This document shows positions 1 through 5,830 of a stretch of 12,294 bases of DNA, piece by piece. The notes beneath the pieces were generated by a model. That model had not been told where the DNA came from, did no database searches, and was given only the letters and a program-made list of their open reading frames with translations. The position numbers were made by a program, and so were the translations under genes. Source of the DNA: Patescibacteria group bacterium (GTDB taxonomy: Bacteria > Patescibacteriota > Minisyncoccia > UBA6257); the NCBI GenBank assembly GCA_022705545.1, contig JAKJEG010000003.1:1-12294 (forward strand), written 5' to 3'. Each line of letters starts with the position of its first letter. Position 1 is the first letter of the stretch.

Positions 1-704
1 TAAAGCAATCTATTATTGAAAAATATAAAGATCAAATTCCGACTCAATGGGGAGAAAATCTTTCTGGAGTAAAAACTAAAGTGAAAGCTGATAAACCAGT
101 TTTGGCTTTGACTTTTGATGCTACTGGGATTGAAGCAGGAAGGGGTTATGATGAAGAATTAATAAATTATTTAATAGAAAATCAAATTCCAGCAACTTTA
201 TTTTTAAGCGGTTTATGGATAGATAAAAATCCAGAAATCACTGAGCAATTAGCTAAAAATCCTTTATTCGAAATAGCCAATTTAGGCACCAATCATCTGC
301 CTTGTTCAGTTAATGGTAAAAGCGTTTATGGTATTTTGGGCACTAAAAATATTGAAGAGGTGATTGAAGAAATTGAAAATAATGCTTTGAAAATAGCTAA
401 TTATACTGGCCAAAAACCTAAATTTTATCGGGCAGGAACTGCTTATAGTGACGAGATCTGCATTAAAATTGCTCATGATTTAGGTTACGAAATGGTTGGT
501 TTTAATGTTTTGGGAGACGCTGGAGCCACTTATTCTAAAGATAAAGTTAAACAGGCTCTACTCACGGCGCCAGCTGGTTCAATTGTGATTTTTCATATGA
601 ACATTCCTGAAAGCGAAACTTTTGAAGGGATAAAAGAAGTAATTCCTGTCTTAAAAGAAAAAGGAATCGAATTTGTCAAGTTAAGTGATTATCCCTTGGA
701 ATAA
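1..704 (+). CDS. Polysaccharide deacetylase (NodB homology fold), 5'-truncated by window edge
   Basis: The reading frame is open from base 3 and already encodes family-typical sequence (PTQWGEN..GVKT) before the GTG at 81, so that GTG is probably internal and the true start lies outside the window. NodB-fold enzymes remove N- or O-acetyl groups from cell-wall or exopolysaccharide sugars outside the membrane. Counting from the GTG: motif 1 TFDATG (11-16), ATLFLSG (38-44), motif 2 region NLGTNHLP (67-74), FYRAGT (115-120), GDAGAT (145-150) and the C-terminal IVIFH (168-172). Asp13, His72 and His172 are kept, but the second Asp of the usual TFDD motif is Ala14, and the residue aligning with the first His of motif 2 is Leu68, so the metal site looks degenerate. 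The gene ends at a hairpin terminator shared with the convergent 3D-domain gene. The fold is confident; the activity and substrate are not. Confidence 0.85.
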   Translation, partial: KQSIIEKYKDQIPTQWGENLSGVKTKVKADKPVLALTFDATGIEAGRGYDEELINYLIENQIPATLFLSGLWIDKNPEITEQLAKNPLFEIANLGTNHLPCSVNGKSVYGILGTKNIEEVIEEIENNALKIANYTGQKPKFYRAGTAYSDEICIKIAHDLGYEMVGFNVLGDAGATYSKDKVKQALLTAPAGSIVIFHMNIPESETFEGIKEVIPVLKEKGIEFVKLSDYPLE

Positions 705-721
705 AAAGGAATTAAACAAAA

Positions 722-746
722 AACCCGCTTTGAAAGCGGGTTTTTT
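722..746. terminator. Bidirectional Rho-independent terminator
   Basis: AACCCGCTTT pairs with a near-complementary AAAGCGGGTT arm and is followed by a T run on the plus strand; an A run before it gives a U tail on the minus strand. It lies between two convergent genes, 18 bp past the deacetylase stop and touching the stop codon of the minus-strand gene. Confidence 0.9.
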
Positions 747-747
747 G

Positions 748-1326
748 TTAGTCAACTATTTCAATAAAAGTCTTTTTCACTCCAAACGAAATTGCTTGAG
801 ATTTTTCAGGAAACCAGATATCAACTCTTCCTAAAGAAAATCTTTCGTGCATTCGGTCCTCTACGACAAAAATTTTATTTGGATAGAGGTAAGGAAACCG
901 AATTTTTGTGCCAAAGGGCAAAAAATTAACAGCTACAATTCCATCTCTAACTTGAGAACCAGAAGCAGTAAGATAGGGAGTGTCATCTGTTTCCTCAATA
1001 CTTGAAGAATAGCCAGTAACTACGACCGGAATATAATTATTGTCTTCCTTCTCTTGAGGTTGAGAAGGCGCAAAAAGAAAGTTTTTATCGACAACATTAA
1101 TTTTTTCCGGTTCGTTAAGATCCTTTGAAGATATTTGACTATTGAAATTCTCCGTATTTTGAATAATTTCTGCTAAAGAACCTTCGACTACTGGGCTTTT
1201 TAAGGGCAAACTGAAAATATTCAAGAAGAAAAGTCCAGAAATGATTGCTCCCAGGGGTTTCCAAATTCTTTTGCTTCGTAAAAGCGGATCCTCACCCAGA
1301 GAGCTAGAATTAGTGTTATTACTCAT
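748..1326 (-). CDS. Membrane-anchored 3D-domain protein (RlpA/MltA-like double-psi barrel)
   Basis: This 192-residue protein has a short cytoplasmic N-terminus with basic residues (RSKR, 17-20), one hydrophobic segment at about 23-42, a low-complexity linker to about 98 and a C-terminal 3D domain (100-190). The 3D domain is named for three Asp residues. Candidates are Asp115 in DDTPYLTASG, Asp157 in VEDRM and Asp169 in VDIWF; DGIVAVNFLPFGT (128-140) is the typical core. 3D domains occur in lytic transglycosylases and resuscitation-promoting-factor-like Stps proteins, so a role in peptidoglycan cleavage at the outer face of the membrane is likely. It is transcribed from its own TTGACA/TAATAT promoter. 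No SD lies next to the ATG: the nearest is AAAGGA about 25 bp upstream, separated from the ATG by a perfect inverted repeat. The exact cleavage activity is unknown. Confidence 0.85.
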   Translation of the reverse strand: MSNNTNSSSLGEDPLLRSKRIWKPLGAIISGLFFLNIFSLPLKSPVVEGSLAEIIQNTENFNSQISSKDLNEPEKINVVDKNFLFAPSQPQEKEDNNYIPVVVTGYSSSIEETDDTPYLTASGSQVRDGIVAVNFLPFGTKIRFPYLYPNKIFVVEDRMHERFSLGRVDIWFPEKSQAISFGVKKTFIEIVD

Positions 1327-1332
1327 GGTTTT

Positions 1333-1349
1333 ATTAAGTTAAACTTAAT
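1333..1349 (-). repeat. 17-bp inverted repeat between SD-like AAAGGA and the start codon
   Basis: ATTAAGTT-A-AACTTAAT (plus strand) is a perfect inverted repeat beginning 7 bp upstream of the 3D-gene ATG. On the minus strand, AAAGGA precedes it. Folded as a 7-bp stem with a 3-base loop, it would bring the SD to about 7-8 nt from the ATG. It could equally be an operator. The stem is nearly all A-U, so its stability is doubtful. Confidence 0.5.
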
Positions 1350-1384
1350 ATCCTTTGGGTTTTGCTTGTTTTCTCCAAAATTAA

Positions 1385-1404
1385 AACTCCCTTATTGGGG
1401 AGTT
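1385..1404 (-). other. Leader hairpin at the predicted 5' end of the 3D-gene transcript
   Basis: Arms AACTCCC and GGGAGTT (7 bp) enclose six bases. Read on the minus strand, the hairpin is followed by TTTTAATTTT, a terminator-like tail. It starts about where the promoter at 1411-1440 would initiate, so it could protect the mRNA 5' end, act as an attenuator, or terminate tRNA-Leu readthrough. Confidence 0.5.
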
Positions 1405-1410
1405 GTCTCT

Positions 1411-1440
1411 ATATTAGCATAAAGGGTTGATGATTGTCAA
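1411..1440 (-). promoter_or_regulatory. Sigma70-type promoter for the 3D-domain gene
   Basis: On the minus strand: TTGACA (1435-1440), an 18-bp spacer, then TAATAT (1411-1416) preceded by TGC, an extended -10. The -35 is a perfect consensus. The layout (TTGACA, 18 bp, TGN-TAATAT) is the same as that upstream of tRNA-Leu. Predicted initiation is near 1404, giving a leader of about 78 nt. Confidence 0.75.
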
Positions 1441-1455
1441 GAGGAAAAGTAAATT

Positions 1456-1540
1456 TGGTGCCCGGGGAGAGACTCGAACTCTCACACCCGAAGGTACTTG
1501 ATCTTAAGTCAAGCGCGTCTGCCGATTCCGCCACCCGGGC
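1456..1540 (-). tRNA. tRNA-Leu (anticodon TAA)
   Basis: On the minus strand the acceptor arms GCCCGGG and CCCGGGC pair perfectly. The anticodon stem CTTGA/TCAAG holds the loop CTTAAGA, giving anticodon TAA. There is a long class II variable arm, a T arm GAGAG-TTCGAGT-CTCTC, and discriminator A. The 3' CCA is encoded (1456-1458), which is true of no other tRNA in this window. It is transcribed from its own promoter at 1566-1595. Confidence 0.97.
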
Positions 1541-1565
1541 TTCATTTGTTGCTATTGTTTTGGAA

Positions 1566-1595
1566 ATATTACCACAGGGAAAAAATAAATGTCAA
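1566..1595 (-). promoter_or_regulatory. Sigma70-type promoter for tRNA-Leu
   Basis: On the minus strand: TTGACA (1590-1595), an 18-bp spacer, then TAATAT (1566-1571) preceded by TGG, an extended -10. It ends 25 bp before the tRNA 5' end. Confidence 0.75.
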
Positions 1596-1630
1596 TAACA
1601 ACAGTATAAATTTTCAATTTTCAATTGAAA

Positions 1631-1694
1631 CCCCCATTCGGGGGAGATCGCCACGGTTGCCCTTTGGACAACCTCGCGATGACAGAAATCTGTC
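1631..1694. repeat. REP-like palindromic element
   Basis: Three adjacent dyads are seen. CCCCCATTCGGGGG is a hairpin (1631-1644). An imperfect long stem pairs ATCGC (1647-1651) with GCGAT (1676-1680) and GGTTG (1655-1659) with CAACC (1669-1673). GACAGA-AA-TCTGTC (1681-1694) is a perfect dyad. The local GC content is far above the flanks. The pattern GAGAT-GCCACG...CTCGC-ATGACAG resembles interspersed palindromic repeats known from many bacterial genomes, so this is probably one copy of a dispersed family; that needs a genome-wide search. Confidence 0.65.
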
Positions 1695-1795
1695 AATCAA
1701 TGTTTGGACAGCGCTAATTGAGTTAACGGGTTAACGAATTAACGAATTGAAATAATTTAACAACCAATAACTAACAACCAAAATAAAATGGGTGG

Positions 1796-1918
1796 GGTTT
1801 AGGGTTAAAAGGTAATGAAGCCCGTATTGTTTAGAGTTAAGAGTTAAAAGGATTTTTTACCCTAAACCTTACCTTTTCACCAGACTGGCTTCTTAACCCT
1901 TAAACTCTTTACCCTAAC
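1796..1918. repeat. Degenerate inverted array of TTTAGGG / AAAAGGTAA words
   Basis: The left half reads GGTTTAGGGTTAAAAGGTAA and GTTTAGAGTTAAGAGTTAAAAGG; the right half carries their complements CCCTAAACC, TTACCTTTT, CTTAACCCTTAAACTC and TTTACCCTAACC. GAAGCC (1818-1823 region) pairs with GGCTTC in the right half. The transcript could fold into a long imperfect hairpin. There is no coding potential. Confidence 0.6.
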
Positions 1919-2031
1919 CAGTTCATTAACGATTAGTTGACAAATGAATGTCGTCCATCTTAATTGAATTTTGTTAATAATTATTGTCAATAGTTAATAG
2001 TTATTCTTTGGCGCTTAAAATTTTTAGTTTG

Positions 2032-2104
2032 AGGCCATGGTGGGAATTGCACCCACGAATAGCGGTTTTGCAGACCGCCGTGTTTGCTGCTTCACCACAT
2101 GGCC
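2032..2104 (-). tRNA. tRNA-Cys (anticodon GCA) with a non-canonical D/T elbow
   Basis: The acceptor is GGCCATG/CATGGCC with discriminator T, the cysteine identity base. Anticodon stem GCGGT/ACCGC and loop CTGCAAA give anticodon GCA. T stem GTGGG/CCCAC is intact, but the T loop reads TGCAATT, so position 55 is G instead of the near-universal T. The D loop has G18 followed by C19 instead of GG. No CCA is encoded. It lies 19 bp after infB on the same strand and is probably cut from that transcript. Confidence 0.95.
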
Positions 2105-2123
2105 TTTAAAACATTTATTTATT

Positions 2124-3623
2124 TTAAGAAATTTTTTGGAAAAACTCAAGTTTATCACCAACTTTAATTTCTTTTGAGCACTCAACCATTAAACCGCATT
2201 CTTGATTAACTTTAACTGTTCTAGCATCCATTTTGTTTTGCTGCAAGTTAACTACTTTGCCTTCCCCGATGATTTCTTCGTTTCTTATTAAATGAAAACG
2301 CGATTTTAACAAAATTTCTCCTTCTAAAACCTTTCCCCCAATTATTTGGTACCCTTTTGAAGGGTTAAAAACTGATAAAACCTCTAGTTGGCCAATAATT
2401 TGCTCTTTTGGTTTTTCAATAAATTTTTTTTCTGCTATTTCTTTAATTTTTTGTTCAATGTTATAAACAATATCCTCTTCGATTATTACTAACGAAGGAT
2501 TATTTTTAATCAAAGTAATCGTTTCTGGTCTTTTTTTAACTCTAAAACCAATAACTAAAGTACCCAAAGGATTGGCTATTTTTAAGTCGCCTTCAGTAAT
2601 ATCGCCAATTCCCGAATAGATTAAATTAAAACACCATTGCTGATTTTTGCCTAGTTTATCAATTAAAAACTCTAAAGCTTCGTAGCTTCCCTGAGAGTCA
2701 GCTTTAATGATTAAAGGGATTTGAATTTGGCTATTTGGATCGCCAATGATTTTTAAGGTTGAAATATTCTTCCCTTTTTCGGTTTTAACCAACATTTTAA
2801 TTTGTTCTAATTCCTCTTGATTTTTAGCCGCAAAAAATTCACTGCCAACTTCTGGAATGTCTTCAAAACCAATAATTCTCACTGGCGAAGAAAAAGTTGC
2901 TTCTTTTAAAGATTGACCAAGAAAATTTTCTAAAATTTTTACTTTACCATAAACATTGCCTGCCATAATTAAATCTTTTTGCCTTAAAGTCCCATTAGTG
3001 ATAATTAAAACCGCTGTTGGCCCTCTTTTAGAATCTAAATAGGACTCTAAAACAAAACCTGATGCTGGTAAGTTTTTATCACCTTTTAAGCCGATCATTT
3101 CTCCCATTAAAATTATCATCTCCAGCAATTCATCAATTCCTTGGCCAGTTTTAGAAGAAACTTCTACCCAAGGAATATCCCCGCCCCATTTTTCCAAATA
3201 AATTCCTTTTGCCACTAATTCTCTTTTGACTTTTTCTGGATTAGCTTCTGGTTTATCAATTTTAGTTAAGGCAACAATATAGGGAACTTGCGCTTCAGAA
3301 ATGATTTGAAGTGATTCAAGGGTTTGAGGCTTGATACCTTCATCAGCCGCCACTACTAAAATCGCTAAATCAGCGGTTTTTGCTCCTCTTGATCTCAGGC
3401 TAGTAAAAGCTTCATGGCCCGGCGTATCAATAAAAGTAATTTTTTTATTATTAACCTCAGCTTCATAAGCGCCGATTGATTGAGTAATTCCTCCGGATTC
3501 TTTTTCGGCTATTTTTGTTTTTCGAATATAATCTAATAAAGTAGTTTTACCATGATCAACATGGCCTAAAACAACAACGATTGGCGGCCGAGGAAGAAAA
3601 TTGTTTTTTTTCTTTTCACTCAT
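2124..3623 (-). CDS. infB: Translation initiation factor IF-2, short form
   Basis: IF-2 is the GTPase that brings initiator fMet-tRNA to the small ribosomal subunit and promotes subunit joining. This 499-residue copy starts almost at the G domain and lacks the long variable N-terminal region of enterobacterial IF-2 (about 890 residues). G1 is GHVDHGKT (20-27), G2 GGITQSIG (44-51, Thr47), G3 DTPGH (66-70), G4 TKID (120-123, usually NKID) and G5 SSK (156-158). The domain III core LIIKADSQGSYEA is at 304-316, and the C-terminal domain binding fMet-tRNA has the ECG motif at 475-477, so all catalytic domains are present. No SD precedes the ATG; the leader is AT-only. It sits between tRNA-Ser (55 bp upstream) and tRNA-Cys (19 bp downstream) on the same strand, probably one transcription unit started at the tRNA-Ser promoter. 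Confidence 0.97.
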   Translation of the reverse strand: MSEKKKNNFLPRPPIVVVLGHVDHGKTTLLDYIRKTKIAEKESGGITQSIGAYEAEVNNKKITFIDTPGHEAFTSLRSRGAKTADLAILVVAADEGIKPQTLESLQIISEAQVPYIVALTKIDKPEANPEKVKRELVAKGIYLEKWGGDIPWVEVSSKTGQGIDELLEMIILMGEMIGLKGDKNLPASGFVLESYLDSKRGPTAVLIITNGTLRQKDLIMAGNVYGKVKILENFLGQSLKEATFSSPVRIIGFEDIPEVGSEFFAAKNQEELEQIKMLVKTEKGKNISTLKIIGDPNSQIQIPLIIKADSQGSYEALEFLIDKLGKNQQWCFNLIYSGIGDITEGDLKIANPLGTLVIGFRVKKRPETITLIKNNPSLVIIEEDIVYNIEQKIKEIAEKKFIEKPKEQIIGQLEVLSVFNPSKGYQIIGGKVLEGEILLKSRFHLIRNEEIIGEGKVVNLQQNKMDARTVKVNQECGLMVECSKEIKVGDKLEFFQKIS

Positions 3624-3678
3624 AAAATTTTAAAAATTAAATATGCTTAATAACTGCAAGAAGATTAAAATGGAGAAG

Positions 3679-3763
3679 CGGAAGGGGTGGGACTCGAACC
3701 CACAAGGGCGGTAAAGCCCGCCGGTTTTCAAGACCGGTTCCTTGCCATTCGGAGCACCCTTCC
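3679..3763 (-). tRNA. tRNA-Ser (anticodon TGA)
   Basis: Acceptor GGAAGGG/CCCTTCC with discriminator G, as for serine. Anticodon stem CCGGT/ACCGG with loop CTTGAAA gives TGA. The long class II variable arm has a GGGC/GCCC stem, and the T arm is GTGGG-TTCGAGT-CCCAC. No CCA is encoded. It is the first gene of the probable tRNA-Ser/infB/tRNA-Cys unit. Confidence 0.97.
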
Positions 3764-3771
3764 TTATCTTG

Positions 3772-3800
3772 TTGCGAAAAAAGTATTTTTATTTTATAAT
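3772..3800 (+). promoter_or_regulatory. Sigma70-type promoter for tRNA-Arg
   Basis: TTGCGA (3772-3777), a 17-bp spacer and a perfect TATAAT (3795-3800), 22 bp before the tRNA 5' end. It overlaps a probable opposing promoter. Confidence 0.75.
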
Positions 3801-3819
3801 ATTTAAGAAAATAAGGCAA
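3791..3819 (-). promoter_or_regulatory. Probable promoter for tRNA-Ser and infB
   Basis: On the minus strand: TTGCCT (3814-3819), a 17-bp spacer, then TAAAAT (3791-3796). Its -10 overlaps the -10 of the divergent tRNA-Arg promoter, so the two may compete for polymerase. Confidence 0.55.
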
Positions 3820-3822
3820 ATT

Positions 3823-3896
3823 GCTCTCGTGGCTCAATTGGATAGAGCGTGTGGCTTCGGACCACAAGGTTGGGGGTTCGAGTCCCTCCGAGAGCG
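3823..3896 (+). tRNA. tRNA-Arg (anticodon TCG)
   Basis: Acceptor GCTCTCG/CGAGAGC, discriminator G, D stem GCTC/GAGC with A20 (an arginine identity base), anticodon stem TGTGG/CCACA with loop CTTCGGA giving TCG. The T loop TTCGAGT is standard; one T-stem pair is G-T. No CCA is encoded. Confidence 0.97.
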
Positions 3897-3958
3897 CTCA
3901 AAGATTGCATTAACTATATCTTTGATTTATTTTGATTTTAAGTTATATATTTTAAAAT

Positions 3959-4030
3959 CCTCCCATAACTTAATTGGCAAAGTAGCTGGCTCTTAACCAG
4001 TTAATCCAGGTTCGAGTCCTGGTGGGAGGA
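3959..4030 (+). tRNA. tRNA-Lys (anticodon CTT)
   Basis: Acceptor CCTCCCA/TGGGAGG, discriminator A, D stem ACTT/AAGT, anticodon stem GCTGG/CCAGT with loop CTCTTAA giving CTT, T arm CCAGG-TTCGAGT-CCTGG. No CCA is encoded. It lies 62 bp behind tRNA-Arg, likely on the same transcript, although a weak TTGATT/TATATT pair (3922-3951) stands in the gap. Confidence 0.96.
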
Positions 4031-4069
4031 CAATTAACCTTTTTGTCTTTATCCTATTAATTTATCTTA

Positions 4070-5560
4070 ATGAAATTTAATATTCCTGTAGAAGTTTTAA
4101 CTATTATTCAACAGCTTCAAAAAAACAATTTTGAGGCTTATTTAGTTGGTGGTTGCGTTCGAGATCTATTATTAAAAAAAGAGCCAAAGGATTGGGATAT
4201 TGCAACTCAAGCCAAGCCAGAAGAAATCCAGAGAATATTTCCTGAGAGTATTTACGAAAATGCATTTGGCACTGTTGGAATAAAAACTTCTTCTGAACAA
4301 GAAAATTTAAAAATAATTGAAACGACTACTTTTCGCAAAGAAGGAAAATATACGGATAAAAGGCATCCGGATTATGTGGTTTTTGCTGAAACCATTGAAG
4401 AAGATCTTTCCCGCCGAGATTTTACGATTAACGCTCTGGCTTTAAAAATTGATTTTCAGGAAAATTTAAAAAATCGCTTTCAGATTATTGATCCTTTTAA
4501 TGGACAAAAAGATCTTCGAGACAAAATTATTCGAACCGTTGGTAATCCTGAAGAAAGATTTCAAGAAGACGCTTTAAGGTTAATGAGGGCAATTCGGCTG
4601 GCTGTTGAATTAAATTTCAAAATAGAAGAAAAAACATTTTCTGCAATTCAGAAAATGGCTTCGTTATTGCAACAGATTGCTCCAGAAAGGATAAGAGATG
4701 AATTTGTAAAAATTATTCTTACTCCCTTAGCTGCTGAAGGGATTCTTCTTTTACACGAAGCTAATCTCTTAAAACAATTTTTACCAGAATTAGAAGAAGG
4801 AGTAGGAGTTGGTCAGAATAAACATCATGTTTATTCTGTTTTTGAACACTTATGGCGATCATTAGATTACGCCGCCAGAAATAATTACAGTTTAGAAGTT
4901 CGTCTTGCTGCTCTTTTTCATGATTTAGGAAAACCTCGGACAAAAGAAGGAGAAGGGCCAAATTCAACTTTTTATAATCACGAAATGGAAAGTACAAAAA
5001 TGGTCTATAATCTAATGACAAGATTAAGATTTGATAAAAAAACAATAAAAAAAGTTATCAAGTTGGTTCGTTATCATGGGTTTGTTTATGATCCGGAGAT
5101 AACGACCGATTCTTCTATCAGAAGATTAATTTTAAAGGTTGGCAAAGAAAATATTTTTGAATTAGCTAAATTAAGAGAAGCCGATAGAATTGGCTCCGGC
5201 TGCCCAAAAGCCAAACCATTTCGTTTAAGACATTTTCTTTTCCGGGTGGAAAAAATTTTAAAAGAAATGGCTGGTGAACAGCCATCGTTAAAAATGTTGA
5301 AAATCAATGGCAATGAAATAATGAAAATAACTAATTTGCAACCAGGTCCGAAAGTTGGCGCTATTTTGAATATTTTATTGGAAGAAATATTAGATGACCC
5401 TTTAAAAAACGAGAAAAAATATTTAGAAAAAAGAGCCAAAGAACTTAGTCAACTATCTGATAAAGAATTAGAAGAAAAACAGAAGATGGCCAAAGAGACA
5501 TACCTCGATCTTTTAAAAGAGGAAGAAGAGCAATTAAAAAAGAAACATCAAGTTGTTTAA
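4070..5560 (+). CDS. cca: CCA-adding tRNA nucleotidyltransferase with HD domain (class II)
   Basis: Adds CCA to tRNA 3' ends from CTP and ATP without a nucleic-acid template; acts in the cytosol. This 496-residue protein has the class II signatures in order: LVGGCVRD (25-32) of the phosphate-binding helix, catalytic Asp pair in DWD (41-43), TFRKEGKYTD near 87-96, RRDFTINAL (115-123), and EDALRLMRAIR (166-176) of the base-recognition region. A metal-dependent HD phosphohydrolase domain follows, with HHVYSVFEH at 252-260 and HD at 284-285. A charged helical tail rich in Lys and Glu closes the protein (about 445-493). HD-fused versions can also trim 2',3'-cyclic phosphates. Seven of the eight tRNAs here lack an encoded CCA, so the enzyme should be essential. 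No SD is present before the ATG. tRNA-Pro(CGG) starts only 4 bp behind the stop, so the transcript carries both enzyme and substrate. Confidence 0.96.
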   Translation: MKFNIPVEVLTIIQQLQKNNFEAYLVGGCVRDLLLKKEPKDWDIATQAKPEEIQRIFPESIYENAFGTVGIKTSSEQENLKIIETTTFRKEGKYTDKRHPDYVVFAETIEEDLSRRDFTINALALKIDFQENLKNRFQIIDPFNGQKDLRDKIIRTVGNPEERFQEDALRLMRAIRLAVELNFKIEEKTFSAIQKMASLLQQIAPERIRDEFVKIILTPLAAEGILLLHEANLLKQFLPELEEGVGVGQNKHHVYSVFEHLWRSLDYAARNNYSLEVRLAALFHDLGKPRTKEGEGPNSTFYNHEMESTKMVYNLMTRLRFDKKTIKKVIKLVRYHGFVYDPEITTDSSIRRLILKVGKENIFELAKLREADRIGSGCPKAKPFRLRHFLFRVEKILKEMAGEQPSLKMLKINGNEIMKITNLQPGPKVGAILNILLEEILDDPLKNEKKYLEKRAKELSQLSDKELEEKQKMAKETYLDLLKEEEEQLKKKHQVV

Positions 5561-5564
5561 AAAA

Positions 5565-5635
5565 CGGGAAGTCGTATAATGGCAGTACTCACCCTTCGGG
5601 AGGGTGAAGCCCGGGTTCGATTCCCGGCTTCCCGA
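5565..5635 (+). tRNA. tRNA-Pro (anticodon CGG)
   Basis: Acceptor CGGGAAG/CTTCCCG with C1-G72 as in bacterial tRNA-Pro, discriminator A. Anticodon stem CACCC/GGGTG with loop TTCGGGA gives CGG. T arm is CCGGG-TTCGATT-CCCGG. No CCA is encoded. It lies 4 bp after the cca stop with no room for a promoter except inside cca. A weak 5-bp stem (GACTA 5634-5638 with TAGTC 5648-5652) followed by TTCTTTTT may end the transcript. Confidence 0.96.
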
Positions 5636-5762
5636 CTAATTAGAATCTAGTCTTCTTTTTGCATAAACTATGGTGAGGTTTTTGAGTATTGTAGAAGATA
5701 ACTAATCTAGGAGTTAATAATTAAGTTTAAATATCTTTTACAGATTGTCATAAAGACAAATT

Positions 5763-5791
5763 TTGACAAATAGATTAAAATATGTTTTAAT
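5763..5791 (+). promoter_or_regulatory. Strong promoter for the 89-residue gene
   Basis: Perfect TTGACA (5763-5768), a 17-bp spacer, then TTTAAT (5786-5791) preceded by TGT, an extended -10. Initiation near 5798 would leave a leader of about 33 nt that contains the SD. Confidence 0.8.
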
Positions 5792-5830
5792 TGAAAAAGC
5801 AATTTAAAATCTTTAAGGAGGTTAGTTAGA

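Larger units (their letters stand above)
1541..2031. other. Non-coding, repeat-rich intergenic stretch between tRNA-Leu and tRNA-Cys
   Basis: No convincing gene is seen on either strand over about 490 bp. After the tRNA-Leu promoter come a palindrome TTTCAATTGAAA (1619-1630), a run of hairpins (1631-1694), TTAACG-type short repeats (about 1721-1758) and a degenerate inverted array of TTTAGGG/AAAAGGTAA words (about 1796-1918). The rest is AT-rich. No clear terminator is seen behind tRNA-Cys; the inverted array may serve that purpose. Confidence 0.7.

Noticed and set aside
1498..1734. Plus-strand open frame over the end of tRNA-Leu and the repeat island
   Set aside because: It begins inside the tRNA gene, runs through the palindromes, has Pro/Arg-rich implausible sequence and no SD. 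It is non-coding.
1796..1918. Telomere-like TTTAGGG repeats
   Set aside because: The words are degenerate, inverted rather than tandem, and internal between tRNA genes; nothing else points to a linear end.
1541..2031. CRISPR array
   Set aside because: Repeats are irregular in length and spacing, with no constant repeat/spacer periodicity and no cas genes nearby.
3922..3951. Separate promoter for tRNA-Lys
   Set aside because: TTGATT/TATATT is weak and would start transcription at or inside the tRNA; readthrough from tRNA-Arg is simpler.
3637..3996. Open frames on both strands across the tRNA-Ser/Arg/Lys region
   Set aside because: They overlap well-formed tRNAs and encode typical tRNA-translation artefacts. 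No real protein is supported.
4761..5439. Two antisense open frames inside cca
   Set aside because: They lie opposite a strongly conserved enzyme and mirror its codon composition; there is no SD or family resemblance.
5745..5759. TTGTC/GACAA hairpin upstream of the 89-residue gene
   Set aside because: A 5-bp A/T-rich stem next to a promoter is too weak to call as a terminator or operator.
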